A stretch of 64,000 nt of DNA from Paraburkholderia translucens (GCF_020881035.1 NZ_JAJITC010000002.1:248001-312000), one strand, 5' to 3'. Shown: positions 37,264 through 47,639, counted from the stretch's first letter. Program-made: numbers and translations. Notes: a model not told the origin generated them from the sequence alone.

Positions 37264-38439
37264 ATGAAGTCGCATAACAATAAGGTACGAAACACGCGGC
37301 GCGCCCTCACGGCCGCCATCGGCGCGCTGCTCGTCGCCAGCGCCGCGCACGCCGACCTGAAAGTCGGCATCGATCTGTCGAGCACCGGTCCGGCCGCCGT
37401 GATCGGCATCACGAGCAAGAACGCGATGCTGATGTGGCCGCAGACGATCGCGGGCCAGAAAGCCGATTACATCTTCCTCGACGACGCCTCCGACCCCGGC
37501 AACGCCGTGCGCAACATTCGCAAGCTGATCAACGAGGACCACGTCGACGTGATCGTCGGCCCGAACATCACCCCGGCCGCGATGGCCGCGCTCGATCCGG
37601 TCGCCGAAAGCCAGACGCCGATGATCACGCTGATCGGCTCGGCAAGCGTCGTCGAGCCGCAGGAAGGCAAGAAGATCTGGGCCTACAAGATGGCGCAGAC
37701 TGATAGCGCGATGGCCGACGTGATGACGCGCTACATGTCGAACCACAACGTGAAAACGGTCGGCTTCATCGGTTTCGCGGATGGCTACGGCGAAAGCTGG
37801 CTCAACGAGTTCAGCAGGTTCGCGGCGCTGCGTCATATCCAGCTCGTCGCGACCGAACGCTACAACCGCACCGACGCGAGCGTGACCGGCCAGATCCTGA
37901 AGCTGATGGCTGCAAAGCCCGACGCGATCCTGATCGCGGGCGCGGGCACGCCGACGGTGCTGCCGCAGCGCACGCTGATCGAGCGCGGCTACAAGGGGCC
38001 GATCTATCAGACGCACGGCATCGCGACGCCGGAATTCATCAAGCTCGGCGGCAAAGACGTCGAAGGCACGCTGTTCCCGACGCAGCCGGTCGTCGTCGCG
38101 CGCACGCTGCCGGGCGATCATCCGTCGAAGAAGGCGGCGCTCGCGTTCGTCGACGTGTACGAGGCGAAGTACGGCCCGGGCAGCGTCACGCAGTTCGCGG
38201 GCGATGCGGCAGGCGTGCATCCGCGCCTGCAGGACGCCGTTGCACGCGCGCTGAAGACCGCGCAGCCGGGCACGCCGGCGTTTCGCGACGCATTGCGCAA
38301 CGAGCTCGAACACGCGCACGAGCTGGTCGTGCCGAACGGGGTCGTCAATACGAGCCCGAAGGATCACGTCGGCCTCGATCAGCGGGCAAGCGTGATGGGC
38401 ACCATCAAGGATGGCAAGTTCGTCTATTTGAGCCAGTAA
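37264..38439 (+). CDS. Branched-chain amino acid-type ABC transporter periplasmic binding protein
   Basis: The 391-residue protein has a signal peptide (RRALTAAIGALLVASAAHA, cleaved near residue 30). A LivJ-type type I binding fold follows: LKVGIDLSSTGPAAVIGI, VDVIVGPNITPAAMAAL and GFIGFADGYGESW. The start at 37264 follows GGAG; the frame also opens at 37222, overlapping cysB. No permease or ATPase gene is adjacent, so it is an orphan whose transporter lies elsewhere. Its place directly behind cysB suggests a sulfur-related ligand, but the sequence alone does not show this. Confidence 0.85.
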   Translation: MKSHNNKVRNTRRALTAAIGALLVASAAHADLKVGIDLSSTGPAAVIGITSKNAMLMWPQTIAGQKADYIFLDDASDPGNAVRNIRKLINEDHVDVIVGPNITPAAMAALDPVAESQTPMITLIGSASVVEPQEGKKIWAYKMAQTDSAMADVMTRYMSNHNVKTVGFIGFADGYGESWLNEFSRFAALRHIQLVATERYNRTDASVTGQILKLMAAKPDAILIAGAGTPTVLPQRTLIERGYKGPIYQTHGIATPEFIKLGGKDVEGTLFPTQPVVVARTLPGDHPSKKAALAFVDVYEAKYGPGSVTQFAGDAAGVHPRLQDAVARALKTAQPGTPAFRDALRNELEHAHELVVPNGVVNTSPKDHVGLDQRASVMGTIKDGKFVYLSQ

Positions 38440-38521
38440 CGCCCGTATCGGGACGTCGATGAGGTCACGCCGCGCCGGCCAACGCCTACACTGCAGTGGT
38501 CCACGTCACCTTGGAGGCATG

Positions 38522-38932
38522 ATGACCAACGCTTCGATTTCAGGGAACGCCGGCGCCGGCATCGTCACCGTTGCCAGCGCTCATTCGGGCGACGCGACCG
38601 CTGGGCGTCTTCAAACGTTGCTTCTGGAGCGAGGGTTGACGCTTTTCGCGTGCATCGATTTCAGCGGCGACGCCGAGCGCGCGGGACTTGCGATGCCGTT
38701 CAGCCGGCTCGTGATCTTCGGCAATCCCAAAGCCGGCACACCGTTAATGCAAGTCGCGCCGACGGCCGCGCTCGACCTGCCTCTCAAGGTGCTCGTCTGG
38801 GAGGATGCGAACGGCCGTGCATGGCTATCGTTCAACTCCGCGGACTATCTTCGTGAGCGCCATGGCCTGCCGCAGGAGTTGATGAAGCCGGTGAGCGGTG
38901 TGGCCGCCCTCGTGGAGGCGGCCGCGCGCTGA
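38522..38932 (+). CDS. DUF302 domain protein
   Basis: The protein of about 136 residues shows the DUF302 pattern: VTVASAHSGDATAGRLQTLLLERGLTLFACIDFSGDA, LVIFGNPKAGTPLMQ and LPLKVLVWEDANGRAWLSFN. The family has a small alpha/beta fold of unknown function. There is no signal peptide. GGAGG lies just before two adjacent ATGs at 38519 and 38522; the second has the better spacing. It stands alone. Confidence 0.85.
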   Translation: MTNASISGNAGAGIVTVASAHSGDATAGRLQTLLLERGLTLFACIDFSGDAERAGLAMPFSRLVIFGNPKAGTPLMQVAPTAALDLPLKVLVWEDANGRAWLSFNSADYLRERHGLPQELMKPVSGVAALVEAAAR

Positions 38933-39033
38933 TCCGCTGCCCCGCCCGGGAACATCGCCGGCATCTTCGCCGCCACCGTCATCAGAATTGTTAAAGTAAT
39001 GCTCTGATCAACCCGCAGCCCGCCGTTCCCAAC

Positions 39034-39294
39034 ATGCGCACCACCCGAGCCATCCACGCCGTCGAGCGCCTGAAAACGCGCACCGGCAACCCGCGCTTTG
39101 CCGCGATCAGTCTGTCCGGCGGCCTGTTCTATCTGGTCGATAAATCGAGCGGGGTCGACAAGAAGGTGTCCGAGCCGCTGACGCTCGATGACTTTGTCAC
39201 ATTCGTCGACGCCTACGGCCCGCAGAAACCGCGCAAGGCCAGCAAGCTCGATATCGCATTTGAAGCGCAGATCAGAAAGAGCAAGGGCGGTTGA
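39034..39294 (+). CDS. Small conserved-type protein of unknown function
   Basis: The 86-residue basic protein (MRTTRAIHAVERLKTRTGN...) contains a short beta-like segment ISLSGGLFYLVDKS and a lysine-rich C-terminus. I do not recognise the family with certainty. Codon use is the same as in neighbouring genes, which supports it being real. It has no signal peptide, cysteines or catalytic motif. It lies between the DUF302 gene and the convergent dehydrogenase gene. Confidence 0.65.
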   Translation: MRTTRAIHAVERLKTRTGNPRFAAISLSGGLFYLVDKSSGVDKKVSEPLTLDDFVTFVDAYGPQKPRKASKLDIAFEAQIRKSKGG

Positions 39295-39336
39295 CGCTTC
39301 GGGAGCTTCGCGGGCTCTGCGCTCGATTTCGACGCT

Positions 39337-40488
39337 TCACGCGCGTTCGATCTCCACCCACCGCCCATCCGCCGCACTGCTTTTCAGCACCGCTTCGATG
39401 AATCGCAAACCGTGGACGCCATCGTCCACCGTCGTCAACAACAGACTCTCCGCCGGCGGCGCGCGACCCTCGTTTAACGCATCGATCTGCAACGCCGCGT
39501 CCTTGTACAACTGCGCAAACGCTTCCAGGTAGCCTTCCGGATGCCCGGCCGGCACGCGCGTCGCATGCGCGGCGACCGGGCTTGTCACGCGCGCGCGCGT
39601 CAAGCGCTCGGCAGCGCCGCCCAGCGGCGTGAACCACAAGGCGTTCGGCTCCTCCTGATCGAACGCGAGCCCCGCCTTCGTGCCATACACGCGCAAGCGC
39701 AGCGCGTTCTCCGCGCCGCTCGCCACCTGGCTCGCCCATAACATGCCGCGCGCGCCGTTCGCGTAACGCAGCATCGCCTGCACATGATCGTCGATGCGGC
39801 GCCCCGGCACGAACGTGTGCAGCTCCGCCGCCAGCGCCCGCGGCATCATCCCCGTCACGAAAGCGGCTAGCTGATACGCATGCGTGCCGATATCGCCGAG
39901 GCATCCGGCCGGCCCCGCCAACGCCGGATCGGTACGCCAGCCCGCCTGCTTGTTCGCGCCGCCGGTTTCGACCGGCTCGGCGAGCCAGTCCTGCGCATAT
40001 TCGACCTGCACGACGCGCAGCTCGCCAAGCTCGCCCCGTTCGACCAGCTCGCGCGCATGCCTGACAAGCGGGTAGCCCGAATACGTGTGCGTCAACGCAA
40101 AGAGCCGTTTCTTTGACTGCGCGAGCTTCGCGAGCGCTTCGCCTTCCGTGAGCGAGACTGCGAGCGGCTTGTCGCAGATCACATGAATGCCCGCTTCGAG
40201 AAACGCCGTCGCGACCGGCGCATGCAGATGATTCGGCGTGACGATCGCAACCGCGTCGATGCCGTCGCCGCGCGCGGCCTCCGCACGCGCCATTTCGCGC
40301 CAGTCCGCATAGCTGCGCGGAATGCCCGCTTCGGCGGCGCTCGCCCGCGCGCGCTCGGCATCGGACGACAACGCGCCCGCCACCAGTTCAAAACGATCGT
40401 CGAGCCGCGCGGCGATCCGGTGTACCGCGCCGATGAACGCGCCCTGCCCGCCACCGACCATGCCCAGTCTGAGTTTTCTTCGCTGCAT
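39337..40488 (-). CDS. Gfo/Idh/MocA family sugar dehydrogenase
   Basis: The 383-residue protein has an N-terminal Rossmann fold ([18 protein letters not shown]), [13 protein letters not shown], and the active-site lysine motif as CDKPLA in place of the commoner EKP. A C-terminal substrate domain contains [14 protein letters not shown]. The family oxidises or reduces cyclic sugars and inositols with NAD(P). The ATG at 40488 is chosen because GGAG lies 8 bp upstream; an ATG at 40503 is possible. It is the last gene of the LacI-controlled sugar operon. The substrate is unknown. Confidence 0.88.
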   Translation of the reverse strand: MQRRKLRLGMVGGGQGAFIGAVHRIAARLDDRFELVAGALSSDAERARASAAEAGIPRSYADWREMARAEAARGDGIDAVAIVTPNHLHAPVATAFLEAGIHVICDKPLAVSLTEGEALAKLAQSKKRLFALTHTYSGYPLVRHARELVERGELGELRVVQVEYAQDWLAEPVETGGANKQAGWRTDPALAGPAGCLGDIGTHAYQLAAFVTGMMPRALAAELHTFVPGRRIDDHVQAMLRYANGARGMLWASQVASGAENALRLRVYGTKAGLAFDQEEPNALWFTPLGGAAERLTRARVTSPVAAHATRVPAGHPEGYLEAFAQLYKDAALQIDALNEGRAPPAESLLLTTVDDGVHGLRFIEAVLKSSAADGRWVEIERA

Positions 40489-40544
40489 CGCTTGCACTCC
40501 CATGCGTTGCGCGTGCCGTTGCGCCGGCTGCCGCTACACCTCGC

Positions 40545-41594
40545 TCAGATGCCCAGCACACTTTTCAGTTGCGCGGCATCGACTCCACTGCCCGCGAAGT
40601 CATCGAAAGCATGCTCGGCCACGCGGATGATGTGCCGCCGAATGAACTCGGCGCCTTCGCGCGCGCCGTCGTGCGGATGCTTCAACGCGCATTCCCATTC
40701 GAGCACGGCCCAGCCCGGAAAATCGGACTGCGCCATCTTCGAGAAGATCGCGCCGAAATCGATCTGCCCATCGCCGAGCGAGCGAAAGCGCCCCGCGCGT
40801 TCGACCCAGCCGCTGTAGCCGCCATACACGCCTTGCTTGCCGGTCGGACGAAACTCCGCATCCTTCACATGAAACGCCTTGATGCGCTCGTGGTAGATAT
40901 CGATGAACGCGAGGTAGTCGAGCTGCTGCAGCACGAAGTGGCTCGGGTCGTACAGGATGTTCGCGCGCGGATGCTGTTTGACCGCCGCGAGAAAACGCTC
41001 GAACGTCACGCCGTCGTGCAGGTCTTCGCCCGGATGCAGTTCGTAGCAGACATCGACGCCGGCCGCGTCGAACGCATCGAGAATCGGCGTCCAGCGGCGC
41101 GCAAGTTCGTCGAACGCAGCTTCGACGAGACCGGCCGGCCGCTGCGGCCACGGGTACAGATACGGCCATGCGAGCGCGCCCGAAAACGACACGTGCGTGC
41201 TCAGGCCCAAACGATGCGACGCCTGTGCCGCGAGCTTCATCTGCGCGATCGCCCATGCCGTGCGCGCCGCCGGATCGCCGCGCACGTGCGGCGCGGCGAA
41301 GCCGTCGAATAACGTGTCGTAAGCCGGATGCACGGCGACCAGTTGCCCTTGCAGATGCGTCGAGAGTTCGGTGATCGCAACGCCTGCGTTTTCCGCGCTC
41401 TCACGCAGCTCGTCGCAATACGCGTCGCTCGCGGCCGCTTTCTCGAGATCGATCAGGCGCGGATCGCACGGCACCTGGATGCCCTTGAAACCGAGACCCG
41501 CCGCCCAGCCCGCGAGATGCGCGAGGTTGTCGAACGGCGCGTCGTCGCCCATGAACTGAGCGAGAAAAATCGCCGGGCCTTTGATGGTTTTCAT
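40545..41594 (-). CDS. TIM-barrel sugar phosphate isomerase/epimerase
   Basis: The 349-residue protein belongs to the AP endonuclease 2/xylose isomerase-like TIM-barrel superfamily: GFKGIQVPCDPRLIDL, CYELHPGEDLHDG, ILYDPSHFVLQQLD, KAFHVKDAEF and WAVLEWECAL. These carry the His, Glu and Asp metal ligands. Such enzymes act on ketoses, inositols or 3-keto sugars. Together with the adjacent Gfo/Idh/MocA dehydrogenase it suggests an oxidise-then-isomerise or eliminate route for a transported sugar. It follows the binding-protein gene by 66 bp. Confidence 0.88.
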   Translation of the reverse strand: MKTIKGPAIFLAQFMGDDAPFDNLAHLAGWAAGLGFKGIQVPCDPRLIDLEKAAASDAYCDELRESAENAGVAITELSTHLQGQLVAVHPAYDTLFDGFAAPHVRGDPAARTAWAIAQMKLAAQASHRLGLSTHVSFSGALAWPYLYPWPQRPAGLVEAAFDELARRWTPILDAFDAAGVDVCYELHPGEDLHDGVTFERFLAAVKQHPRANILYDPSHFVLQQLDYLAFIDIYHERIKAFHVKDAEFRPTGKQGVYGGYSGWVERAGRFRSLGDGQIDFGAIFSKMAQSDFPGWAVLEWECALKHPHDGAREGAEFIRRHIIRVAEHAFDDFAGSGVDAAQLKSVLGI

Positions 41595-41660
41595 CGTATG
41601 TTCCTCGAACTGTGCGCGCGGGCCGCGCCCGCGCGCGCTACACGATGCGAACGGAGCCGC

Positions 41661-42623
41661 TCAGAACGGCGAATCCGGGAAATAGAACTGCTGCGCGTTC
41701 TCCTTCGTGATCAGCACCGACGGAATGATCGTCGTGGGCGGCAGCTTGTCGCCTTTGAGCCGCGCTTCGGCCGTCAGCTTGATCGCGTCGTAGATGAATT
41801 TCGGCGAGTACGACACGTCGGCCCTGATCATCGGCGCGCCGTCCATCACGTTCTTCACCATGCCTTTCGAGCCCGCGCCGCCGAACACGATCTTGATGTC
41901 GTTGCGCTTCGCCTGATCGATCGCCTTCAGCACGCCGACCGCCATGTCGTCGTCGGCGGCCCACACTGCATCGATGTGCTTGAAGCGCGTCAGATAGTCC
42001 TGCATCACCTTGAACGCGTCGTCGCGATTCCAGTTCGCGTACTTCGCGTCGAGAATCTTGATGTCCGGATAGTTCTTCATCACGCCGGTGAAGGCGGTCC
42101 AGCGCTCGTTGTCGAGCGTGGTTGGAATGCCGCGCAGCGCGACGATGTTGCCCTTGCCGTCGAGCGCCTTCGCCAGATACTCGGCGGGGATCTTGCCGAA
42201 CGCGGTGTTGTCGCCCGCCACATAGGCATCCTGCGCGCTCGTGTTGGTCAGGCCGCGATCGACCACCGTCACATATATGCCCTTTCGCTTCACCTGCTCG
42301 ACGGGCTGTGTCAGCGTCGCCGATTCGTACGGGAAGATCACGAGCGCGTTGATCTTGTTGACCGTCACGAGGTCCTGCAACTGGTTCGCCTGCTCGGGCG
42401 CGTTGGCCGCGGTCTTCACGATCACTTTCAGGTCGGGATGCGCCTTCTCCATGTCTTCCTTCGCCTTGTTCGCCCACCAGACGATGCCGCCGGTGAAGCC
42501 GTGATCGGCCGTCGGAATCGCGACGCCCAGCGTGACCTTGTCGTCGGCACGCGCCGCGCCGGTCGTGCCCAGTATCCCCAACGCCAGCATGCCGGCGCCG
42601 ATCGCTCGAATGACTTGCTTCAT
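41661..42623 (-). CDS. Ribose-type sugar ABC transporter periplasmic binding protein
   Basis: The 320-residue protein has a signal peptide ([20 protein letters not shown]). A type I sugar-binding domain follows: [43 protein letters not shown] and [17 protein letters not shown]. It is the RbsB-like partner of the permease and dual ATPase encoded upstream. A GGAGA ribosome site precedes the ATG at 42623. The ligand is likely a monosaccharide or polyol but cannot be named. Confidence 0.92.
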   Translation of the reverse strand: MKQVIRAIGAGMLALGILGTTGAARADDKVTLGVAIPTADHGFTGGIVWWANKAKEDMEKAHPDLKVIVKTAANAPEQANQLQDLVTVNKINALVIFPYESATLTQPVEQVKRKGIYVTVVDRGLTNTSAQDAYVAGDNTAFGKIPAEYLAKALDGKGNIVALRGIPTTLDNERWTAFTGVMKNYPDIKILDAKYANWNRDDAFKVMQDYLTRFKHIDAVWAADDDMAVGVLKAIDQAKRNDIKIVFGGAGSKGMVKNVMDGAPMIRADVSYSPKFIYDAIKLTAEARLKGDKLPPTTIIPSVLITKENAQQFYFPDSPF

Positions 42624-42728
42624 GGTGTGTGTCTCCAATCATGAGGCGTTCGCTCGCCCCGTTTTTCCGGACCTGCCGTTGGTTTACCGCGCCTGCATTG
42701 CTACGTCTTCTTCACTGCACTCGCGCCG

Positions 42729-43742
42729 CTAACGCCGCCCGCGCTGCACGAACGCGACGAAAATGATCACCACGCCCTGCACCGCCGCGTTCAGATACAC
42801 GCTGATGATGCTGGTCAGGTTCAGGATGTTCGCGATCACCGAAAGCAGGATCGCGCCGATCACGGTGCCGATCACGCGTCCCTCGCCGCCCTTGAGCGCC
42901 GTGCCGCCCACGACTACCGACGCGATCGCTTCGAGCTCCCACAGAAGGCCCGTGGTCGGTGTGGCGGCCCCGAGGCGCGGCACGTAGAGCACCGTGGCCA
43001 CGCCTACGCAAATCCCGAGCAGCACATAGGTGACGATCTTCACCGTATCGACGCGAATCGCCGCATAACGCGCGACCTGTTCGTTCGAACCGATCGCCTG
43101 CACGTGCCGGCCGAACGCGGTGCGATTGAGGATCAGCGCGCCGCCCGCCGCGACCACGAGAAACACCCAGATCGGCACCGGTACGCCGAACAGGCTCGCG
43201 TAATAGACGGGGCCATAGAGATTGGATAACGAATCATTGAGCGTCAGCGCGCCGCCATCGGCGAGCCATGTGAGCACCGCTCGAAAAATGCCGAGCGTGC
43301 CGAGCGTGACGATGAACGGCTCGATGCGCCCTTTGGTGATCAGCAGCCCATGCGCGCAGCCGAACAGCGCGCCGAGCGCGAGCGCCGCGACGATCCCGAT
43401 CGTCACGATCATGAGCGGCGGCAACGCATGGCTGGCCGCGCCGGCCGCGAGCCCGTTCATCAGCCAGATCATGATGCCCGCGATCAGCGCGGCCATCGAG
43501 CCGACCGACAGATCGATGCCGCCCGAAATGATCACGAAGGTCATGCCGACCGCGATGATGCCGATGAACGACGTGCGCGTGAGTACGTTCATCAGGTTGT
43601 CGAGCGTCGCGAAGTCGCGATTGAGCAGCGTGCCGACGATGCAAAGCAGGATCAGCCCGGCGAGCGGCCCGAGCGTGTAGAGCCGCTGCGCGACGCGCAG
43701 CGCGCGGCGTGATTGCACGGCCTCAGTGGGTGCCGGTCGCAT
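42729..43742 (-). CDS. Ribose-type sugar ABC transporter permease
   Basis: The 337-residue polytopic membrane protein has the RbsC-type signatures [61 protein letters not shown] and [18 protein letters not shown]. Its start overlaps the end of the ATPase gene by 20 bp, indicating coupled translation. Confidence 0.94.
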   Translation of the reverse strand: MRPAPTEAVQSRRALRVAQRLYTLGPLAGLILLCIVGTLLNRDFATLDNLMNVLTRTSFIGIIAVGMTFVIISGGIDLSVGSMAALIAGIMIWLMNGLAAGAASHALPPLMIVTIGIVAALALGALFGCAHGLLITKGRIEPFIVTLGTLGIFRAVLTWLADGGALTLNDSLSNLYGPVYYASLFGVPVPIWVFLVVAAGGALILNRTAFGRHVQAIGSNEQVARYAAIRVDTVKIVTYVLLGICVGVATVLYVPRLGAATPTTGLLWELEAIASVVVGGTALKGGEGRVIGTVIGAILLSVIANILNLTSIISVYLNAAVQGVVIIFVAFVQRGRR

Positions 43743-45210
43743 GAGCGATCAACTCCTCTTCGGTCAGATGCTCGAGCGTCAGCGTCGCTTGCAGGCGTCC
43801 CGCGCGCATCACGGCGACGCGATGGCACAAGCCGATCAGCTCGATCAGTTCGGATGAAATGACGATCACCGCGCGGCCCTGCGCGGCGAGACGATGAATC
43901 AGAAAGTAGATGTCGCGCTTCGCGCCGACGTCCACGCCGCGCGTCGGCTCGTCGAGCACGATCACGTTCGGGTCCGGCTGCAGGAACTTGGCGAGCGCGA
44001 GCTTCTGCTGGTTGCCGCCCGACAGCATGCGCGCACGGCCCGACAGGTCGCCCGTGCGAATGCCGAATTCGCCGACGGCCTTCTGCAAGGCCGCGCGCCC
44101 CGCTCTCATGTCGAGCAGCGGATGCGCGTAGCGTTCGAGCGTCATCAAGGTGACGTTGTCCTGCAGGCTCAGATCGACGTGCAGGCCCTTGCCCTTGCGG
44201 TCCTCGCTCAGATACGTGAGCCCGTGGCGCATCGCGTCGCGCGGATTCTTCAGATCGACGGGCCGGCCCGCGATTTCAATACTGCCGCCGGTGCGTTTGC
44301 GCAAGCCGATGATCGCCTCGAACGCCTCGGTGCGGCCCGCGCCGACCAGACCCGCGAAGCCGAGCACCTCGCCCGCGCGCACTTCGAAGCTCAGGTCCTC
44401 GACCCAGCCGGGGACCGTGAGGCCTCTCACACGCAACGCGACCGGCGTGTCGGCGCAAACCGTGAGCTTGTCGGGAAACATATCGGACACGTCGCGCCCA
44501 ACCATCAGGTTCGCCATCTGCTGACGCGCGAGCCCCGCCGTCTCGCCGCGCGCGACGAAGCGGCCATCGCGCATCACGATCACTTCGTCGGTGATGCGCT
44601 CCACTTCGTCGAGCTTGTGCGAGATGTAGACGATCGTCACGCCGTCGGCCTTGAGCTTCAGCATCAGGGCGAAGAGCCGTTCGGTTTCGGCGGGGGTCAG
44701 CGTCGCGGTCGGTTCGTCCATGATCAACAGGCGCGCGCGGCGCGACAGCGCCTTCGCGATCTCGACCATCTGCTTTTCCGCGACGATCAGCTCGCGCACC
44801 TTCGTGTCGGGCGCGCGCTCGAGCCCGACCTGCGCGAGATAGCGCGCGGCCTCGCTGCGCATCGAGGCATCGTCGACGAACCAGCCGCGCCGCTTCTCGT
44901 GGCCGAGGTACATGTTCTGCGCGATCGTCAGATGCTCGGCGAGGTTGAACTCCTGGTGGATCAGCACGATGCCCTGCGCCTCGGCCTCGCGCGAACCGGT
45001 GAAGCGCTGCGCGTGACCGTCGACCAGAACGCTGCCCGACGTTGCCGTTTCGTAACCCGCGAGAATTTTCATCAGTGTCGACTTGCCCGCGCCGTTCTCG
45101 CCGAGCAGACCGTAGATGCGGCCAGGCGCGAGTTCGAAGCTCACGCCGTGCAGCACGCGCACGGGCCCGAACTCTTTGCGGATGTCGTCGAAGCGGATCG
45201 CGAGGCTCAT
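43723..45210 (-). CDS. Dual-domain sugar ABC transporter ATP-binding protein
   Basis: The 495-residue protein has two ABC domains, as in RbsA/MglA. The first has a full Walker A (GENGAGKST) and Walker [12 protein letters not shown]; the second has a degenerate Walker A-like GLVGAGRTE but keeps [15 protein letters not shown] and [16 protein letters not shown]. This asymmetry is normal for the family. It starts 3 bp after the LacI gene stop, so regulator and transporter are in one transcript. Confidence 0.95.
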   Translation of the reverse strand: MSLAIRFDDIRKEFGPVRVLHGVSFELAPGRIYGLLGENGAGKSTLMKILAGYETATSGSVLVDGHAQRFTGSREAEAQGIVLIHQEFNLAEHLTIAQNMYLGHEKRRGWFVDDASMRSEAARYLAQVGLERAPDTKVRELIVAEKQMVEIAKALSRRARLLIMDEPTATLTPAETERLFALMLKLKADGVTIVYISHKLDEVERITDEVIVMRDGRFVARGETAGLARQQMANLMVGRDVSDMFPDKLTVCADTPVALRVRGLTVPGWVEDLSFEVRAGEVLGFAGLVGAGRTEAFEAIIGLRKRTGGSIEIAGRPVDLKNPRDAMRHGLTYLSEDRKGKGLHVDLSLQDNVTLMTLERYAHPLLDMRAGRAALQKAVGEFGIRTGDLSGRARMLSGGNQQKLALAKFLQPDPNVIVLDEPTRGVDVGAKRDIYFLIHRLAAQGRAVIVISSELIELIGLCHRVAVMRAGRLQATLTLEHLTEEELIAHATGTH

Positions 45211-45213
45211 GGC

Positions 45214-46302
45214 TCAGGCACTCCCGCGAATCACGAGACGATGCGGCAGCAGCACGCCCGGCACGTTGGCCTGCGGATTCGCGAGGCGCTGCAGCAACAG
45301 ACGCGCGGCGGTTTCGCCGAGTTCGCGCATCGGCTGCGCGATGGTCGTGAGCGGCGGATCGATCTGCGCGGCGAGCGAGATGTCGTCGAAGCCGGCCACG
45401 GCGACGTCGGCCGGCACGCGCTTGCCGACGCTGCGCAAGCCATGGATCACGCCGATCGCGAGCGTGTCGGACACCGCGAAGATCGCGCTCGGCGCGTCCG
45501 GCCGCTGCATCAAGCGGGCCGCGGCCGATGCGCCCGCTGCGTAATCGAGGCTGTTCAGATTCATGCGCCAATGCGGATCGGGCGCGATGCCCGCGTCCCG
45601 CATGGCGTCGAGGTAGCCCTGCTGACGCTGGCGCGCATACAGATAATCGACATCGGAATTGATGAGCCCAATGCGCCGGTGGCCGCGCGCGAGCAGATGG
45701 CGCACCGCGTCGCCCGCCGCGCGATAGTTGTCGATGCCGACGTACGGCACGCCCATCTCCGGATCGAACTCGCAGCACGCGACCCACGGCAGCGCCTGCG
45801 ACGCTTCGCCTAGCGCCTGCTGGATCGTCGCCGGGTCGAGGCAGATCGCGCCGTCCGCGCGGCGGCGGCGCAGCATGTCGAAATAGCTGCGCTCGCGCCC
45901 CGGGTCCGCGCCGGTGTCGCACAACAGCATGAAATAGCCGTGCTGACGCGCGACGCTGTCGATGCCGCGCACGATCTCCGCGTAAAACGGATTGCCGAAG
46001 TCCGGCACCATCGTCAGCAGCAGGCGGCTTTCGGCGGTGCGCAGATTGCGCGCGAGCTCGTTCACGCGGTAGCCGCTCGCGTCGATCGCGGCGAGCACCT
46101 TGTCGCGCGTGGCGGCCCGCACGTTCTCGTGGCCGTTCAGCACGCGCGACACCGTCGCAACCGACACGCCCGCCTGCTCGGCGACGCCGGCAATCGAGGC
46201 CCCGTCGGCCGCGCGCGGCGGCCGCCTCTGCGACTGAGGCTGAAGTTGACTGCCCGCGCCGGACAACGGGGCCGGCGACGCTCGGGACGGCGTTCGGGAC
46301 AC
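45214..46302 (-). CDS. LacI-family transcriptional repressor of the sugar operon
   Basis: The 362-residue protein has a Pro/Ser-rich head of about 35 residues. The LacI helix-turn-helix and hinge follow (SIAGVAEQAGVSVATVSRVLNGHENVRAATRDKV), then a type I binding-protein effector domain (IFAVSDTLAIGVIHGLRSVGKRVPADVAVAGFDDI). A GTG at 46302 with GAGG 4 bp upstream is the probable start. It is the first gene of the operon and has a perfect palindromic operator 14 bp upstream, so it likely represses itself and the transporter genes. Confidence 0.92.
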   Translation of the reverse strand: MSRTPSRASPAPLSGAGSQLQPQSQRRPPRAADGASIAGVAEQAGVSVATVSRVLNGHENVRAATRDKVLAAIDASGYRVNELARNLRTAESRLLLTMVPDFGNPFYAEIVRGIDSVARQHGYFMLLCDTGADPGRERSYFDMLRRRRADGAICLDPATIQQALGEASQALPWVACCEFDPEMGVPYVGIDNYRAAGDAVRHLLARGHRRIGLINSDVDYLYARQRQQGYLDAMRDAGIAPDPHWRMNLNSLDYAAGASAAARLMQRPDAPSAIFAVSDTLAIGVIHGLRSVGKRVPADVAVAGFDDISLAAQIDPPLTTIAQPMRELGETAARLLLQRLANPQANVPGVLLPHRLVIRGSA

Positions 46303-46316
46303 GCGACCTCGCAGCG

Positions 46317-46338
46317 AAAATGTAATCGATTACATTTT
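46317..46338. promoter_or_regulatory. Perfect palindromic LacI-type operator
   Basis: A 22-bp perfect palindrome, with half-site AAAATGTAATC and its exact complement, is centred on a CG at 46327-46328, just before the LacI gene. A central CG with 5-6 bp arms such as TGTAATCGATTACA is the form recognised by LacI-family repressors. It would give autoregulation of the six-gene sugar operon. Confidence 0.82.
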
Positions 46339-46589
46339 TTGGCGATGGCGATGCGAATCGCAAGGACGAATCGCTAGGGATTAACACGGGGGCGGCCCGG
46401 CCAGGCGCTTGTCCGCGGCCGTCCGGAGCGAGTCGGCCATTTGGTACAATCCCGCAGTTTCCCTGACGCGGCTTGCAATGCGAACGCCTTGCCCGAAGCC
46501 GAGGCCGCTGGCAGCTGCCGGCGCCGGATCAGGGCAAAAGTCAGCGGCAGCCGCCGCCCGCTCGCCAAACCAAAACCGCCGAATCCACC

Positions 46590-47243
46590 ATGAACATCGA
46601 GCAAGCGCGTTTCAACATGATCGAACAGCAGATCCGCCCCTGGGAAGTGCTCGACCAGGACGTGCTGAATCTGCTGTCGATCGTCAAACGTGAGAATTTC
46701 GTCCCCGCCGCTTACCGCGACCTCGCCTTCGCCGACTTCGAAGTGCCGCTGCCGGCCGGCCAGCATATGCTGGCGCCGCGCGTCGAGGCGCGCGTGCTGC
46801 AGGAGTTGGCGGTGAAGAAGCACGAAAGCGTGCTCGAAATCGGCGCGGGCTCGGGTTACATGGCGGCGCTGCTTGCGCATCGCGCGCAGCACGTGCTGAC
46901 GATCGACATCGAACCGGAACTGGCCGAGTTCGCGAAGAGCAACCTGATCTCCAACGGCGTGCTGAACGTCGAGGTCGCGACCGGCGACGCCGCGCGCGGC
47001 TGGAGCGGCGCGGCGCCGTACGACGTGATCTGCGTGTCGGGCGGTCTGCCGGTACTGCCGCAGGAAATCCTCGAACAGCTGAAGGTCGGCGGCCGCCTCG
47101 CGGCGTTCGTCGGCGTCGCGCCGGTGATGAAGGCGCAAATCATCACGCGCATCGACGAGAAGCAATACCGCATCGCCGACGTGTTTGAAACCTATGTCGA
47201 GCCGCTGACCAATGCTGTACAGCCTGCGCGGTTCAAGTTCTGA
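46590..47243 (+). CDS. Protein-L-isoaspartate O-methyltransferase family protein
   Basis: The 217-residue protein belongs to the Pcm family: MIEQQIRPWEVLD near the start, FVPAAYRDLAFAD, HMLAPRVEARVLQEL and the SAM-binding motif VLEIGAGSGYMAALLA. In strict Pcm proteins the enzyme repairs isoaspartyl residues; this shorter version lacks some of the typical N-terminal residues, so its substrate is less certain. A TACAAT hexamer at 46445-46450 is a possible -10 element. A rhodanese gene follows after 72 bp. Confidence 0.88.
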   Translation: MNIEQARFNMIEQQIRPWEVLDQDVLNLLSIVKRENFVPAAYRDLAFADFEVPLPAGQHMLAPRVEARVLQELAVKKHESVLEIGAGSGYMAALLAHRAQHVLTIDIEPELAEFAKSNLISNGVLNVEVATGDAARGWSGAAPYDVICVSGGLPVLPQEILEQLKVGGRLAAFVGVAPVMKAQIITRIDEKQYRIADVFETYVEPLTNAVQPARFKF

Positions 47244-47315
47244 GCCGCTTTCCGAAACGCGTTATCGATCCGGACGGCGCACTTGCCGCCGTTCTCCGAA
47301 CTGGATGTCCCGCTG

Positions 47316-47639
47316 ATGCAAAACCTGACCGCTCCGGCACTCGCCGAATGGCTCGCCGATACCTCGCGCCCCGCACCGGTACTGCTCGACGTGCGCGAGC
47401 CGTGGGAACTGCAAACGGCGTCGATGCCCGGCATCGTGTCGATCCCGATGCGCGAGATTCCGGCTCGCAGCGAAGAGCTCGATGACGACGCGCCGATCGT
47501 CTGCATCTGCCATCATGGCGCGCGCAGCGCGCAGGTCGCGATGTTCCTCGAATCGCGCGGACACACCAATGTGTTCAATCTGCAGGGCGGCATCGACGCG
47601 TGGTCGCGTCAGGTCGATCCTTCGGTTCCGACTTACTGA
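47316..47639 (+). CDS. Single-domain rhodanese-like sulfurtransferase
   Basis: The 107-residue protein is a single rhodanese domain (GlpE/PspE size): LLDVREPWELQTA, IPMREIP and the catalytic loop CHHGARS with Cys65 as the sulfur-accepting residue. It ends with NVFNLQGGIDAWS. There is no signal peptide, so it acts in the cytoplasm. The ATG at 47316 begins the conserved MQNLTAPALAEWL; an upstream in-frame TTG at 47283 is less likely. A strong terminator follows. Confidence 0.92.
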   Translation: MQNLTAPALAEWLADTSRPAPVLLDVREPWELQTASMPGIVSIPMREIPARSEELDDDAPIVCICHHGARSAQVAMFLESRGHTNVFNLQGGIDAWSRQVDPSVPTY

